9,386 bases of DNA, taken from Chloroflexia bacterium. GTDB lineage: Bacteria; Chloroflexota; Chloroflexia; Thermomicrobiales; UBA6265. Position 1 is the first letter of the stretch, and every line of letters begins with the position of its first letter. Below, in pieces: positions 1 to 6,886 of this stretch. The DNA is taken from contig JACCYX010000391.1 of the NCBI GenBank assembly GCA_013696265.1, forward strand, positions 1 through 9,386, in the 5' to 3' direction. The notes beneath the pieces are model-generated. The model was not told the DNA's origin. It made no database searches and was given only the letters and a program-made list of their open reading frames with translations. Position numbers and translations under genes: made by a program.

Positions 1-174
1 TTCGCCCACGCCAAGGACCTGAGTGAGGAGGACGAGTTCTGCGCCGCAGGTACCGGCATTGTGCCGTGGGACCTCTACTGGAACCTGCTGGCGGATATCG
101 ACTATACGGGAGACGTGATCTTTCACACGCTCGCGGAAACCGATGTGCCGAGGGTGCTTTCACTGCTGCCATGA
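1..174 (+). CDS. Sugar phosphate isomerase/epimerase-like protein, C-terminal fragment
   Basis: An open frame enters from the left edge and ends at TGA 172-174, giving 57 residues of the C-terminus. The visible segment contains FAHAKD near its start, a glycine-rich G-T-G-I-V-P-W stretch, and a later Y-T-G-D-V-I-F-H-T-L-A-E-T segment. This arrangement (H-x-K-D, then a G-x-G turn, then a helix, then Y-x-G with a closing Glu) is that of the last strands of xylose-isomerase-like TIM barrels (AP endonuclease family 2 fold), which isomerise or epimerise sugars or inositols using a divalent metal. The substrate cannot be told from this fragment. It is the only plus-strand gene left of the minus-strand operon and converges with it. 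The start and most of the gene lie outside the window. Confidence 0.7.
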   Translation, partial: FAHAKDLSEEDEFCAAGTGIVPWDLYWNLLADIDYTGDVIFHTLAETDVPRVLSLLP

Positions 175-219
175 GCCGGAACCCGGGACAGAGGTGCGGC
201 TATCGCGCCTGTTTCCGGC
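175..219. terminator. Nested inverted repeat between convergent genes, possible two-way terminator
   Basis: GCCGGAA (175-181) is perfectly complementary to TTCCGGC (213-219). Inside it, AGGTGCG (192-198) pairs with CGCGCCT (204-210) across a 5-nt loop, with one G-T wobble. It begins directly after the stop of the plus-strand isomerase fragment and overlaps the last codons of the minus-strand gene ending at 200. The position between convergent genes suits a shared terminator, but there is no clear T-tract on either side, so the role is inferred. Confidence 0.4.
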
Positions 220-571
220 GGTTACGTAGTTCCTGATAGAACGCTTCCATCGCAGGTCCCAGCCGTTCCCCGAAACTGTCCAACGTGACCAGGGTTACGC
301 CCGGCCTTCCCACATCGGCGCGAGCGGCCACTTCGCCGGTCACGCGCGGCAATCCGCCTTCGCGGCCGCCCATCACGAATATCTGGTTGGGCCGGCCCGT
401 CTTGCCGGCGCGATAACCGCGGTCCGTGAAAAACGCGATCGCCAGGTCCAGCACGTCGGTGGCGGGCAGCCGGGAAACCGCTTTCTTCTGGAAGGCGGTC
501 CGCACCATTTCCTGTTCAAGCACCGATCGATCCGGCTGGCTCACACTGTCCTCGTCTTGACCCGAACTCAT
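200..571 (-). CDS. Small unrecognised protein coupled to UPF0173 hydrolase
   Basis: This 123-residue protein is last in the minus-strand operon. I do not recognise a named domain. It has a polar acidic N-terminus (about residues 1-20), a helix-like stretch around 21-50, a G-Y-R-A-G-K-T-G-R-P segment (52-61), a short beta-like I-F-V-M (64-67) followed by G-G-R-E-G-G (68-73), a second strand-like V-T-L-V-T-L (92-97), and a basic, Arg/Lys-rich C-terminal helix (about 105-123). There is no signal peptide, membrane segment or Cys/His metal motif, so it is probably a soluble cytoplasmic protein. Its ATG (571-569) overlaps the TGA of the preceding gene (570-568) as ATGA, which strongly supports translation and coupling to the hydrolase. 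Function is unknown; a partner or regulator of the hydrolase is only a guess from position. Confidence 0.75.
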   Translation of the reverse strand: MSSGQDEDSVSQPDRSVLEQEMVRTAFQKKAVSRLPATDVLDLAIAFFTDRGYRAGKTGRPNQIFVMGGREGGLPRVTGEVAARADVGRPGVTLVTLDSFGERLGPAMEAFYQELRNRRKQAR

Positions 572-1260
572 AGCGACGTCGAAACGCCAGGCTCCATGAT
601 CACGACCGTGGAATCGGTTGACGATTCCACCGCCTGCCGGAATGCCGCGGGGTCCTGCTCAATCGGCGGAAAGGTGTTGTAGTGGCAGGGGATGACGGTC
701 GTTGCCTTCAGGATGCCCGCCGCCCGCGCGGCGTCGTCGATACCCATCGTGAAATGGTCGCCGATCGGCAACACCGCCACGTCCAGGCCCTCGTCGGCGA
801 TCAACTGCATGTCAAGGAAGAGGCAGGTATCGCCGGCGAAGTAGATGGTCTTGCCTCCGAAGCGCACGACATGCCCGGCGGGAACGCCCGGCGCCACCGC
901 CCCGTCCGGGGTCGTGTAGGACGAGGTGTGCCAGGCGGGGACGAATTTGGTCGATCCGCCGGCGAACCGTACCGTGCCCCCGTGGTTGGCGCCGATCGCG
1001 TTCTCGACGCCCTGGGAACCGATCCACCCGGCCAGTTCCGCCGTGGCGATGACGGTTGCGTTGTTGCGTTTGGCGATCTCCAAGGTGTCACCGACGTGGT
1101 CGTTGTGGGCGTGGGTCAGGATGATGGTTTCGGCGTTCACCTCATCGGCGGATACCGTCGCCGACGGATTGCCCGTGATGAACGGATCGATCAGCACGGT
1201 GTTCTCGCCGGATTCGAGCCGGAATGCCGAGTGACCGAAATACGTCAACGTCAGGGACAT
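568..1260 (-). CDS. UPF0173-family metallo-beta-lactamase-fold hydrolase
   Basis: This 230-residue protein has the full length of the UPF0173 (YtkL-like) branch of the metallo-beta-lactamase fold. The zinc motif T-H-A-H-N-D-H gives H50, H52, D54 and H55. The other ligands fit H111 (P-A-W-H-T), D144 (Y-F-A-G-D-T) and H193 (I-P-C-H-Y-N-T). The N-terminal Y-F-G-H-S-A-F and I-D-P-F segments are also typical. All expected metal residues are present, so it should be an active, probably binuclear, cytosolic hydrolase, but the physiological substrate of this family is not established. A strong Shine-Dalgarno AGGAGG (complement of 1266-1271) sits at good distance from the ATG. It starts 29 bp after the amidohydrolase and overlaps the next gene by 4 nt, so it belongs to the same operon. 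Confidence 0.92.
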   Translation of the reverse strand: MSLTLTYFGHSAFRLESGENTVLIDPFITGNPSATVSADEVNAETIILTHAHNDHVGDTLEIAKRNNATVIATAELAGWIGSQGVENAIGANHGGTVRFAGGSTKFVPAWHTSSYTTPDGAVAPGVPAGHVVRFGGKTIYFAGDTCLFLDMQLIADEGLDVAVLPIGDHFTMGIDDAARAAGILKATTVIPCHYNTFPPIEQDPAAFRQAVESSTDSTVVIMEPGVSTSL

Positions 1261-1289
1261 TGAAACCTCCTGTTTTCCGTAATGTGTGA

Positions 1290-2885
1290 CTATCGTTCGA
1301 AAACGACGCGGCCGTCGGCGATCGTGATGTCCACCGCTTGCGTCGCCAGATCGTCCGGGCCGACCTGGCGCAGATCGCTGGCGAACACGGTCAGGTCGGC
1401 CAGGAGGCCGGGCGCGAGCGTGCCCTTGCGCCGTTCGGAGAAAGAAGCATACGCCGGAGCCCAGGTGTAGGCGCGGAGCGCGTCCTCGACGGAGATGGAT
1501 TCTTCCGGGAAGATCTCGTCGCCGAGGCGATCCTTCCGGGTTACCATCGTCTGGATCCCAAGCAGCGGGTTGACCGGCACCACGGGCGCGTCGCTACTGG
1601 CGGCGGCGATGATGCCGCGTTCGGCAAAGGTCCTCATGGCGTAAGCATACCGTACCCGTTCGGCGCCCAGGTTTTGCAAATAGACGGGGCGCATGTAGTG
1701 GAGAAAGGTCGTGCCCGGTATTGGGATCACGCCCAGCGCCTGGATCCGGTCGATAAGTCCTTCGTCGAGCAGCGAGCAGTGCTCGATCCGGTGCCGGGCA
1801 TCTGGGCGGGGATTGCGCTTCTGGGCCTTCTCGTACGCGTCGAGCACCGCTTCGATCGCGGCGTCGCCGATGGCGTGGATCCCGATCTGGAAGCCGGCGT
1901 CATGGGCGCGTATTACACGCTCTTCGATTTCCGCCTGGGAAATCATCCAGAGACCGACATTGTCGGCCTCACCCTCGTAGGGCGCGCGGGTGCGGGCCGT
2001 GCGGCCACCGATCGATCCGTCCGAAAAGAGTTTCGCCGGACCGATCCTGAGCCAGTCGTCCCCGAATCCGGTCTGGATGCCGAGCGCCGTCAACTCGTCG
2101 AGAGTGTTGTCGATGATCATCATCAGGTAGCTACGGAGCGGCAGGGCGTCATCGCGCCAGAGTCGCTGGTAGGCGCGAAGTTGCTCGGGCAGACGGATGC
2201 CGGCTTCGGTGGCGCTGGTGAAGCCGTTTCGCTGGAACTCCAGGCCGCCTGCCCGGAGCGCGTCAGCGATATCGGCCTCAGTCGGCACGGATCGGCTGGC
2301 GGTGACGAGGTTCGTCACCGATTCGCGCAGCACGCCGGTCGGCTCTCCCGATTCGTCGCGGTCGATCGTGCCGTCGTCCGGGTCTGGGGTCTGGGCAGTG
2401 ATTCCCGCGAGTTCGAGTGCCCTGGAGTTGGCGACCGCGATGTGGTGACACGAACGCCACAGGAAGACCGGGTGGTGAGGCGCGGCCCCGTCGAGATCGT
2501 GGCGGTTCGGGTGACGCTGCTCTTCGAGCGTGGCCTGGTCGTAACCCTGGCCTACGATCCAGCCGCCCTCCGGCGTTGCCGCCGCCCGCTCGGCAACCAG
2601 GACCCTGATCTGGGCGATCGACTGGACGGCGGGAGCCGCAAGCGGGATTTCGGTCTGGGCGAAGCCGGTCATCATGATGTGGGCGTGGGCATCGTTAAGG
2701 CCGGGCGTCGCCAGGCGGCCACGTAGGTCCAACTCCTCAACCGGTCCGGCGCGCTGCGCCAGCACGTCATCCATCGTGCCCACGGCGACGATCTTGCCGA
2801 ACCGCATCAGGACCGCGTCGGCGACCGGTCGATCCGGATCCATGGTCAGGATCGGGCCGCCGTGGACCAGGAGTTGTTTGTGCAT
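1290..2885 (-). CDS. Amidohydrolase family 3 (YtcJ-like) metal-dependent hydrolase
   Basis: A 531-residue protein of the amidohydrolase superfamily, subgroup of YtcJ/AepA-like enzymes. A small beta-sandwich segment at the N-terminus (G-G-P-I-L-T-M-D) is followed by the TIM barrel: metal motif D-A-H-A-H (H67, H69), the likely bridging Lys in A-K-L-F-S-D-G (K285), H337 in G-I-H-A-I-G-D, R-I-E-H-C (H369) and the catalytic Asp in S-S-D-A-P (D432). The C-terminus returns to the sandwich with G-x-L-A-P-G-L-L-A-D-L-T-V. All key residues are present, so hydrolysis of an amide or similar C-N bond is expected; the substrate is unknown. The frame is open up to 2990, but that would overlap the preceding gene by 89 nt. 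I chose the ATG at 2885 because it has GGGAGG just upstream and begins where homology-like sequence begins. There is no signal peptide. Confidence 0.92.
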   Translation of the reverse strand: MHKQLLVHGGPILTMDPDRPVADAVLMRFGKIVAVGTMDDVLAQRAGPVEELDLRGRLATPGLNDAHAHIMMTGFAQTEIPLAAPAVQSIAQIRVLVAERAAATPEGGWIVGQGYDQATLEEQRHPNRHDLDGAAPHHPVFLWRSCHHIAVANSRALELAGITAQTPDPDDGTIDRDESGEPTGVLRESVTNLVTASRSVPTEADIADALRAGGLEFQRNGFTSATEAGIRLPEQLRAYQRLWRDDALPLRSYLMMIIDNTLDELTALGIQTGFGDDWLRIGPAKLFSDGSIGGRTARTRAPYEGEADNVGLWMISQAEIEERVIRAHDAGFQIGIHAIGDAAIEAVLDAYEKAQKRNPRPDARHRIEHCSLLDEGLIDRIQALGVIPIPGTTFLHYMRPVYLQNLGAERVRYAYAMRTFAERGIIAAASSDAPVVPVNPLLGIQTMVTRKDRLGDEIFPEESISVEDALRAYTWAPAYASFSERRKGTLAPGLLADLTVFASDLRQVGPDDLATQAVDITIADGRVVFER

Positions 2886-2896
2886 CGGTGATCGAA

Positions 2897-2902
2897 CCTC
2901 CC
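2897..2902 (-). promoter_or_regulatory. Ribosome binding site fixing the amidohydrolase start
   Basis: The minus strand reads GGGAGG here, 11 nt before the ATG at 2885. It touches the TAG stop (2904-2902) of the preceding gene. This supports the 2885 start over the longer open frame and suggests translational coupling between the two genes. Confidence 0.65.
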
Positions 2903-3684
2903 TAACGATTCGGAATTTCCCGGCGTCGCCACCATTCCGCAACTTGGGCCGCGTTGGCGATCCAGACATCGCCGCTCTCGATCGCCTCATCCAGGAACCG
3001 TTCTATCTGGCTGGAGAATCCGGGCCGACCCGAGATGTGGGGATGCAGCACTACCACCATCAGGCCGCCTTCGGACCGGACCGCCGCGAGGCTGAGCGAC
3101 CAGGCTTCCAGCAGCGACGACGGCGGCAAGGGACGGTCCGGAGTGAGCCAGGATGTGTCGATCCAGTAAGGCGAGACGGGAATGATGGCGGTCTGTTGTC
3201 CATCTTCCGCCATCAGGACCGGGACATCGCCACCGGCGCCGGTGACGATCCAGGATATCGAGGACAGTTGCCCGACGCCTCCGGTCGAGGACTCACCCGG
3301 TGACAACGATGCCAGCGGCAACGCCTTGATGACCCCAACCGGTGGGATGTCGGAAATCCTGGAGAGCAACGCTTCGTGTTGGCCGACCGCTCCGCCAGCG
3401 GCCTGGCTGACGGCCAGTTCGTGGCCCCCATCTTGCGCAATGCGCGCCAATTGGGGATAGGACGCCAGGGCGGACGCCGACCAGGCGGTTGTCGATGAGA
3501 GGTCGAGATCCGCAAGCAAACGGAGCAAGCGTTGCAGGCCGGTCGCGGCGTAATCCAGCCCTGGTTGGGCCGTTCCCTCCGCGGCGTCCAGGTTCGATGC
3601 GTCGACGTGGATGATCACGATCAGGGCGGCGCGGTGGTTCGCGGGCCATGCGGCGCCGGTGCCGATTGGCGCTTCAGTGTCCAT
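2902..3684 (-). CDS. Polysaccharide deacetylase-fold (NodB-like) protein with degenerate active site
   Basis: A 260-residue protein. The C-terminal half is clearly like the cytosolic peptidoglycan/polysaccharide deacetylases of the HP0310 kind: a P-S-S-L-L-E-A-W segment (188-195), E-G-G-L-M-V-V-V-L-H-P-H-I-S-G-R-P (205-221), and a closing V-W-I-A-N-A-A-Q-V-A-E-W-W (240-252). The N-terminal strand I-I-H-V-D-A (24-29) corresponds to the usual F-D-V-D, with His26 where the catalytic-base Asp is expected and D28 kept. In G-G-H-E (86-89), H88 matches the first metal His, but the second His of H-x3-5-H is missing (A-V-S-Q-A-A follows). It therefore looks like a weak, altered or non-catalytic member. 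The ATG at 3684 is preceded by GGGAGG. It lies 52 bp after the PLP enzyme and 16 bp before the amidohydrolase start. No signal peptide is seen. Confidence 0.82.
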   Translation of the reverse strand: MDTEAPIGTGAAWPANHRAALIVIIHVDASNLDAAEGTAQPGLDYAATGLQRLLRLLADLDLSSTTAWSASALASYPQLARIAQDGGHELAVSQAAGGAVGQHEALLSRISDIPPVGVIKALPLASLSPGESSTGGVGQLSSISWIVTGAGGDVPVLMAEDGQQTAIIPVSPYWIDTSWLTPDRPLPPSSLLEAWSLSLAAVRSEGGLMVVVLHPHISGRPGFSSQIERFLDEAIESGDVWIANAAQVAEWWRRREIPNR

Positions 3685-3710
3685 GGGCCTCCCGGATTTT
3701 GTGCATGCTG

Positions 3711-3734
3711 GGTGATGACCGCTGATCTATCACC
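3711..3734 (-). repeat. Small hairpin after the PLP enzyme stop
   Basis: GGTGAT (3711-3716) pairs with ATCACC (3729-3734) over a 12-nt loop, 2 nt beyond the minus-strand stop at 3737. No T-tract follows. It may be a weak intra-operon terminator or an mRNA processing/stability element that separates the PLP enzyme from the downstream genes. It could also be chance. Confidence 0.3.
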
Positions 3735-3736
3735 GG

Positions 3737-4948
3737 CTATCGACAGTTCAAAACGGAATCCAGTGCCGCGTCAAGATCGGCGATGATGTCGCGGGCATCC
3801 TCGATCCCGGCCGAGACGCGAACCAGACCTTCGGCGATGCCGATATCGGCCCGTTGCGCGGGCGTGAGCCCACGGTGCGAACTGGTGGCGGGGTGGAGCA
3901 CGAGCGAACCGATGTCTCCCAGCGTGGTTGCCGGCCGGATCAGCCGGAGGGCATCTTGGAACCGAAAGACCTCTTCCCGACCGGCATCGCGGATTTCGAA
4001 CGAGAGCATCGTGCCGAAGAGACCGTCGCAGAATTGGCCGGCTGGCAAGCGGGACTGAAGGCCGGGAAAATTGACGGATCCGACCCGGAGGTGCTGGCCG
4101 AGCCAGGCGACGACTTCGGCGGCGTTGGCGCACTGCTTGCGCACGCGCAAATCGAGCGTCCTCAGCCCACGCAGCACCAGCCAGGCGTCGAACGGGGCGG
4201 CGATCGCCCCGATCAGCTTGTTCTGTTCCCGCAGCTTGCGGGAAATGTCTTCGCTGGTGGCAACCAGGCCGCCGGTGGTGTCGCCGTGACCGCCGTAGTG
4301 CTTGGTGCTGGAGTAGACCACGGCATCGGCGCCCAAGCTGAAGGCGCGAGTGACGATCGGGGTCGCGAAGGTATTGTCGAGCACGAACTTCGCGCCAGCG
4401 GCGTGGGCTATTTCGGCGATGCGTTGCACGTTCGCGACACGCATCAGCGGGTTGGACACCGTCTCGGCGAAGACGAGGGATGGCTGGTGTTGGCGGGTGA
4501 GCGATTCCAAACTGTCGAGGTCCCGGATATCCACGAAGATCGTTGTCACCCCGTTGTCGGCGAGATAGCCGCCCAGCAGGGCATGAGTGGCGCCGTAAAC
4601 ATCGCGCGAGGCAATCACGGTCGACCCGGGCCGGGCCAGGGCGGCCACGATCCCGTGGATCGCGGCCATTCCCGAGCCGTAGGCAACGGCGTCGTCGGTA
4701 CCCTCGATCACCGCCACCGCTTCTTCGAGCGCACGCACCGTCGGGTTGCCGAATCGGGAATAGACATAACCGCTACCATTGTCGGCGAAAACGGCATCAA
4801 GCTCATCGGTCGTGGGATAGGTGAACGCGGTGGCCACGTGGATCGGTGGGGCCGTAGGTTGGGCGTCGCCGAGCCGCACGGTGGCGCCGGCGTGGATGCC
4901 GCGAGACGAAGGCTGCAGGGCGTCGAGTTCATGGCGGGAGAGCGGCAT
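3737..4948 (-). CDS. Trans-sulfuration PLP enzyme (cystathionine gamma-synthase/lyase family)
   Basis: A full-length 403-residue member of the Cys/Met-metabolism PLP family (fold type I), cytosolic, normally a tetramer. Visible motifs are Y-S-R-F-G-N-P-T (63-70, with Y63 and R65 binding phosphate of a neighbouring subunit), G-S-G-M-A-A-I (91-97), D-V-Y-G-A-T-H (116-122, Y118 stacking on PLP), L-D-N-T-F-A-T-P (190-197, D191 contacting the pyridine nitrogen), S-S-T-K-H-Y-G-G-H-G-D (213-223, K216 the Schiff-base lysine) and the C-terminal H-P-A-T-S-S-H-R (352-359). The methionine gamma-lyase Cys of Y-G-C-T is Ala here, which argues against that activity. Cystathionine gamma-synthase, gamma-lyase or a sulfhydrylase cannot be separated by eye. 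It is first in the five-gene operon. GAAGGA lies 12 nt before the ATG, a rather long spacing. Confidence 0.93.
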   Translation of the reverse strand: MPLSRHELDALQPSSRGIHAGATVRLGDAQPTAPPIHVATAFTYPTTDELDAVFADNGSGYVYSRFGNPTVRALEEAVAVIEGTDDAVAYGSGMAAIHGIVAALARPGSTVIASRDVYGATHALLGGYLADNGVTTIFVDIRDLDSLESLTRQHQPSLVFAETVSNPLMRVANVQRIAEIAHAAGAKFVLDNTFATPIVTRAFSLGADAVVYSSTKHYGGHGDTTGGLVATSEDISRKLREQNKLIGAIAAPFDAWLVLRGLRTLDLRVRKQCANAAEVVAWLGQHLRVGSVNFPGLQSRLPAGQFCDGLFGTMLSFEIRDAGREEVFRFQDALRLIRPATTLGDIGSLVLHPATSSHRGLTPAQRADIGIAEGLVRVSAGIEDARDIIADLDAALDSVLNCR

Positions 4949-5010
4949 GGTGACGGGGTGTCCTTCGGTGAGCTTCGCGAACGCCCACGGTCAACGGTGG
5001 CGTCCCGTGG

Positions 5011-5039
5011 AGTCTAGGAGGGCGGCCCGCCGGCGTCAA
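5011..5039 (-). promoter_or_regulatory. Promoter of the minus-strand five-gene operon
   Basis: On the minus strand TTGACG (complement of 5034-5039) and TAGACT (complement of 5011-5016) are separated by exactly 17 nt. This is 5/6 for the -35 and 4/6 for the -10 of a housekeeping sigma-70-type promoter. The start would be near 5004, leaving a leader of about 55 nt before the PLP enzyme, too short for a SAM or similar riboswitch. Confidence 0.55.
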
Positions 5040-5041
5040 TG

Positions 5042-5055
5042 AACGCGATCGCGTT
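5042..5055. promoter_or_regulatory. Perfect 14-bp palindrome between divergent promoters
   Basis: AACGCGATCGCGTT is a perfect inverted repeat. It starts 3 bp beyond the minus-strand -35 box and its last two bases are the first two of the plus-strand TTGACG. It is well placed for a dimeric regulator acting on both promoters. The regulator is not known and no regulator gene is seen in the window. Confidence 0.4.
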
Positions 5056-5083
5056 GACGTCGGCCGCCTCGCGGCCATAGGGT
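5054..5083 (+). promoter_or_regulatory. Possible promoter of the carboxypeptidase gene
   Basis: TTGACG (5054-5059) is followed after 18 nt by TAGGGT (5078-5083), a weak -10. The start would be near 5090, with a leader of about 63 nt before the ATG at 5153. The -35 is good, the -10 is poor, so the call is tentative. Confidence 0.35.
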
Positions 5084-5152
5084 ATCCGACGTGTCGCCGC
5101 GACTATCGCGGATTGCAACCTTTGTTCACCTGCGAGAATTGGAGTTTCGGCA

Positions 5153-6886
5153 ATGCCTGTTGAGGTCGGGAAGTGGGTCGCCGATTCGAGCGACTATCGA
5201 ACGGATCGTTACTACCGGTACGCCGAACTGACCGAACTGCTGCATCGATGGGCGGCGGACAACCCCGATCTGGTCGAGATCGACACCATCGGTACGTCCT
5301 ACGAAGGCAAGGATATCTGGGTTCTCACACTGACCAACAAGGCGTCCGGCAGTCACGACACCAAGCCAGCCTACTTCGTCGACGCCAATATCCATGCCGG
5401 CGAGGTCACGGGCGTGGCGACGACGCTCTGGCTAATGAATCACCTCCTGAACAACGTCGCGACCGACCTATCGATCAGGGCCCTCTTCGACGAGACGACG
5501 CTCTACGTGATCCCGGCGATCAATGTTGACGCCATGGACCTGATGCTGACCGGCCAGGCGAGCCGGGTGCGTTCGTCGATCCGGCCCTTTCCGCACAAGG
5601 AGCAGCGGGACGGGCTGGTCAAGCACGACCTCGATGGTGACGGGCTCGTGGCCTCGATGCGGATCAAGGATCCGCAAGGTCCCTGGAAGGTTTCCGAGCG
5701 CGACCCCCGCCTGATGGTGCAACGCGGTGTTGACGAGCGAGGCGGCGACTATTACTTCCTGCTGCCCGAAGGCACGATCCAGAATTGGGACGGCGGCGCG
5801 GTCAAGATCGCGCCCGACCTGATGGGACTCGATGTCAACCGCAACTTCCCGGCCGATTGGGCACCCTATTGGGAGCAGCAGGGCGCCGGCGAATACCCGC
5901 TGTCGGAGCCGGAAACACGTGCCTTGGCGGCGTTTCTGGTCGCGCATCCCAACATCCACGGGGCGCAGCACTTCCACACCCAGTCGGCGGCGATTCTCCG
6001 ACCTCCCACCAGCAAGCCGGACGAAGACCTCCCCAAATTCGACCTGAACACCTACAAGGCGATTGGCGCCATGGGAGAGGAGGAGACCGGCTATCCGTGC
6101 ATCTCGATCTTCCACGATTTTGCTTACGACAAGAAGAAGCCGATCCGGGGTGGCCTGCTCGATTGGGTTTACGAGCAACTCGGCGCCTTTGCGTTCGCGA
6201 CCGAACTCTGGAGCCTGCCGAAGAAAGCGGGAGTGGAGGTTCCCGACTTCATCGAGTTCTTCAAGACGCGGCCAGAAGATGTGGACCTCGCGATGCTCAA
6301 GGTCCTGGACGACGAACTCGACGGGTATGGTTACAAGGAATGGGAATCGTTCGAGCATCCGCAACTTGGCGCGGTCGAAGTTGGGGGTTGGGACTACCAG
6401 TTCGCCTGGCAGAACCCGCCCGGTCCGTGGCTGGAAGACGTCACCTCGACCAACGCGCGCTTCGTGATTCGGGCGATGGGCACGGCGCCAAAGCTGGCGA
6501 TCCAGTCGCCGGTGGTGGAGACGTTGGCCGACGACCTCCGCAAGGTATCAGTGATCGTGCAGAACACCGGTTTCCTGCCCACGTACGTGTCGGAGCAAGG
6601 CAAGAAGGCTGGTGTCAACAAGCCGGTCAAGGTCTCGATCGAGTTGGCTGGCGGGGCCGAACTGGTGATGGGCAAGGCGGAGATCGAACTCGGTCATCTC
6701 GATGGCCGCGCCAACCAGTACGAATCGCCGTCGTTCTACACCGGCTACCCGATCCAGTCGCGGGCGATCGCCGAATGGGTCATTCGCCAGCCGGGAGGGA
6801 CCGTCACCGTCAAGGCGAGTTGTACCAAGGCGGGTTCGACATTGCTGGAGATCAACCTGGATGGGGAAGGAACTCGCAATGGCTGA
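5153..6886 (+). CDS. M14-family zinc carboxypeptidase
   Basis: A 577-residue metallocarboxypeptidase of the M14 (carboxypeptidase A-like) fold. The zinc motif H-A-G-E gives H81 and E84; D-V-N-R-N-F-P (227-233) holds the substrate-carboxylate-binding Asn/Arg pair; A-Q-H-F-H-T (271-276) supplies the third zinc His; F-A-T-E-L-W (348-353) gives the catalytic Glu E351. The set is complete, so it should remove C-terminal residues from peptides. Between the zinc motif and N-R-N-F an inserted segment carries D-L-D-G-D-G (159-164), a calcium-loop-like motif. Residues after about 400 form a beta-rich C-terminal extension. There is no signal peptide or membrane segment, so it is probably cytosolic, unlike many secreted M14 enzymes. 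GGAG (5141-5144) lies 8 nt before the ATG. It overlaps the next gene by 8 nt. Confidence 0.93.
   Translation: MPVEVGKWVADSSDYRTDRYYRYAELTELLHRWAADNPDLVEIDTIGTSYEGKDIWVLTLTNKASGSHDTKPAYFVDANIHAGEVTGVATTLWLMNHLLNNVATDLSIRALFDETTLYVIPAINVDAMDLMLTGQASRVRSSIRPFPHKEQRDGLVKHDLDGDGLVASMRIKDPQGPWKVSERDPRLMVQRGVDERGGDYYFLLPEGTIQNWDGGAVKIAPDLMGLDVNRNFPADWAPYWEQQGAGEYPLSEPETRALAAFLVAHPNIHGAQHFHTQSAAILRPPTSKPDEDLPKFDLNTYKAIGAMGEEETGYPCISIFHDFAYDKKKPIRGGLLDWVYEQLGAFAFATELWSLPKKAGVEVPDFIEFFKTRPEDVDLAMLKVLDDELDGYGYKEWESFEHPQLGAVEVGGWDYQFAWQNPPGPWLEDVTSTNARFVIRAMGTAPKLAIQSPVVETLADDLRKVSVIVQNTGFLPTYVSEQGKKAGVNKPVKVSIELAGGAELVMGKAEIELGHLDGRANQYESPSFYTGYPIQSRAIAEWVIRQPGGTVTVKASCTKAGSTLLEINLDGEGTRNG
6866..6871 (+). 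promoter_or_regulatory. Ribosome binding site fixing the ADP-ribosylglycohydrolase-like start
   Basis: GAAGGA lies inside the 3' end of the carboxypeptidase gene, 7 nt before the ATG at 6879. It supports that start over upstream in-frame ATGs at 6861 and 6702, the latter lying deep in the peptidase gene. Confidence 0.6.

Noticed and set aside
1338..2726. Long plus-strand open frame of 462 codons antisense to the amidohydrolase gene
   Set aside because: It lies wholly over a gene with intact catalytic motifs, has no recognisable domain and is a typical antisense shadow in GC-rich DNA.
2886..2990. A 35-residue N-terminal extension of the amidohydrolase
   Set aside because: It would overlap the preceding gene, is Arg-rich and lacks family similarity; GGGAGG before 2885 favours the shorter start.
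4949..5004. A sulfur-related riboswitch (SAM, SAH) before the PLP enzyme
   Set aside because: The predicted leader is only about 55 nt and shows no conserved aptamer blocks.
3854..5017. Plus-strand open frame of 387 codons antisense to the PLP enzyme
   Set aside because: It opposes a gene with every family motif, runs through the operon promoter and has a Gly/Arg/Glu-rich low-information sequence.
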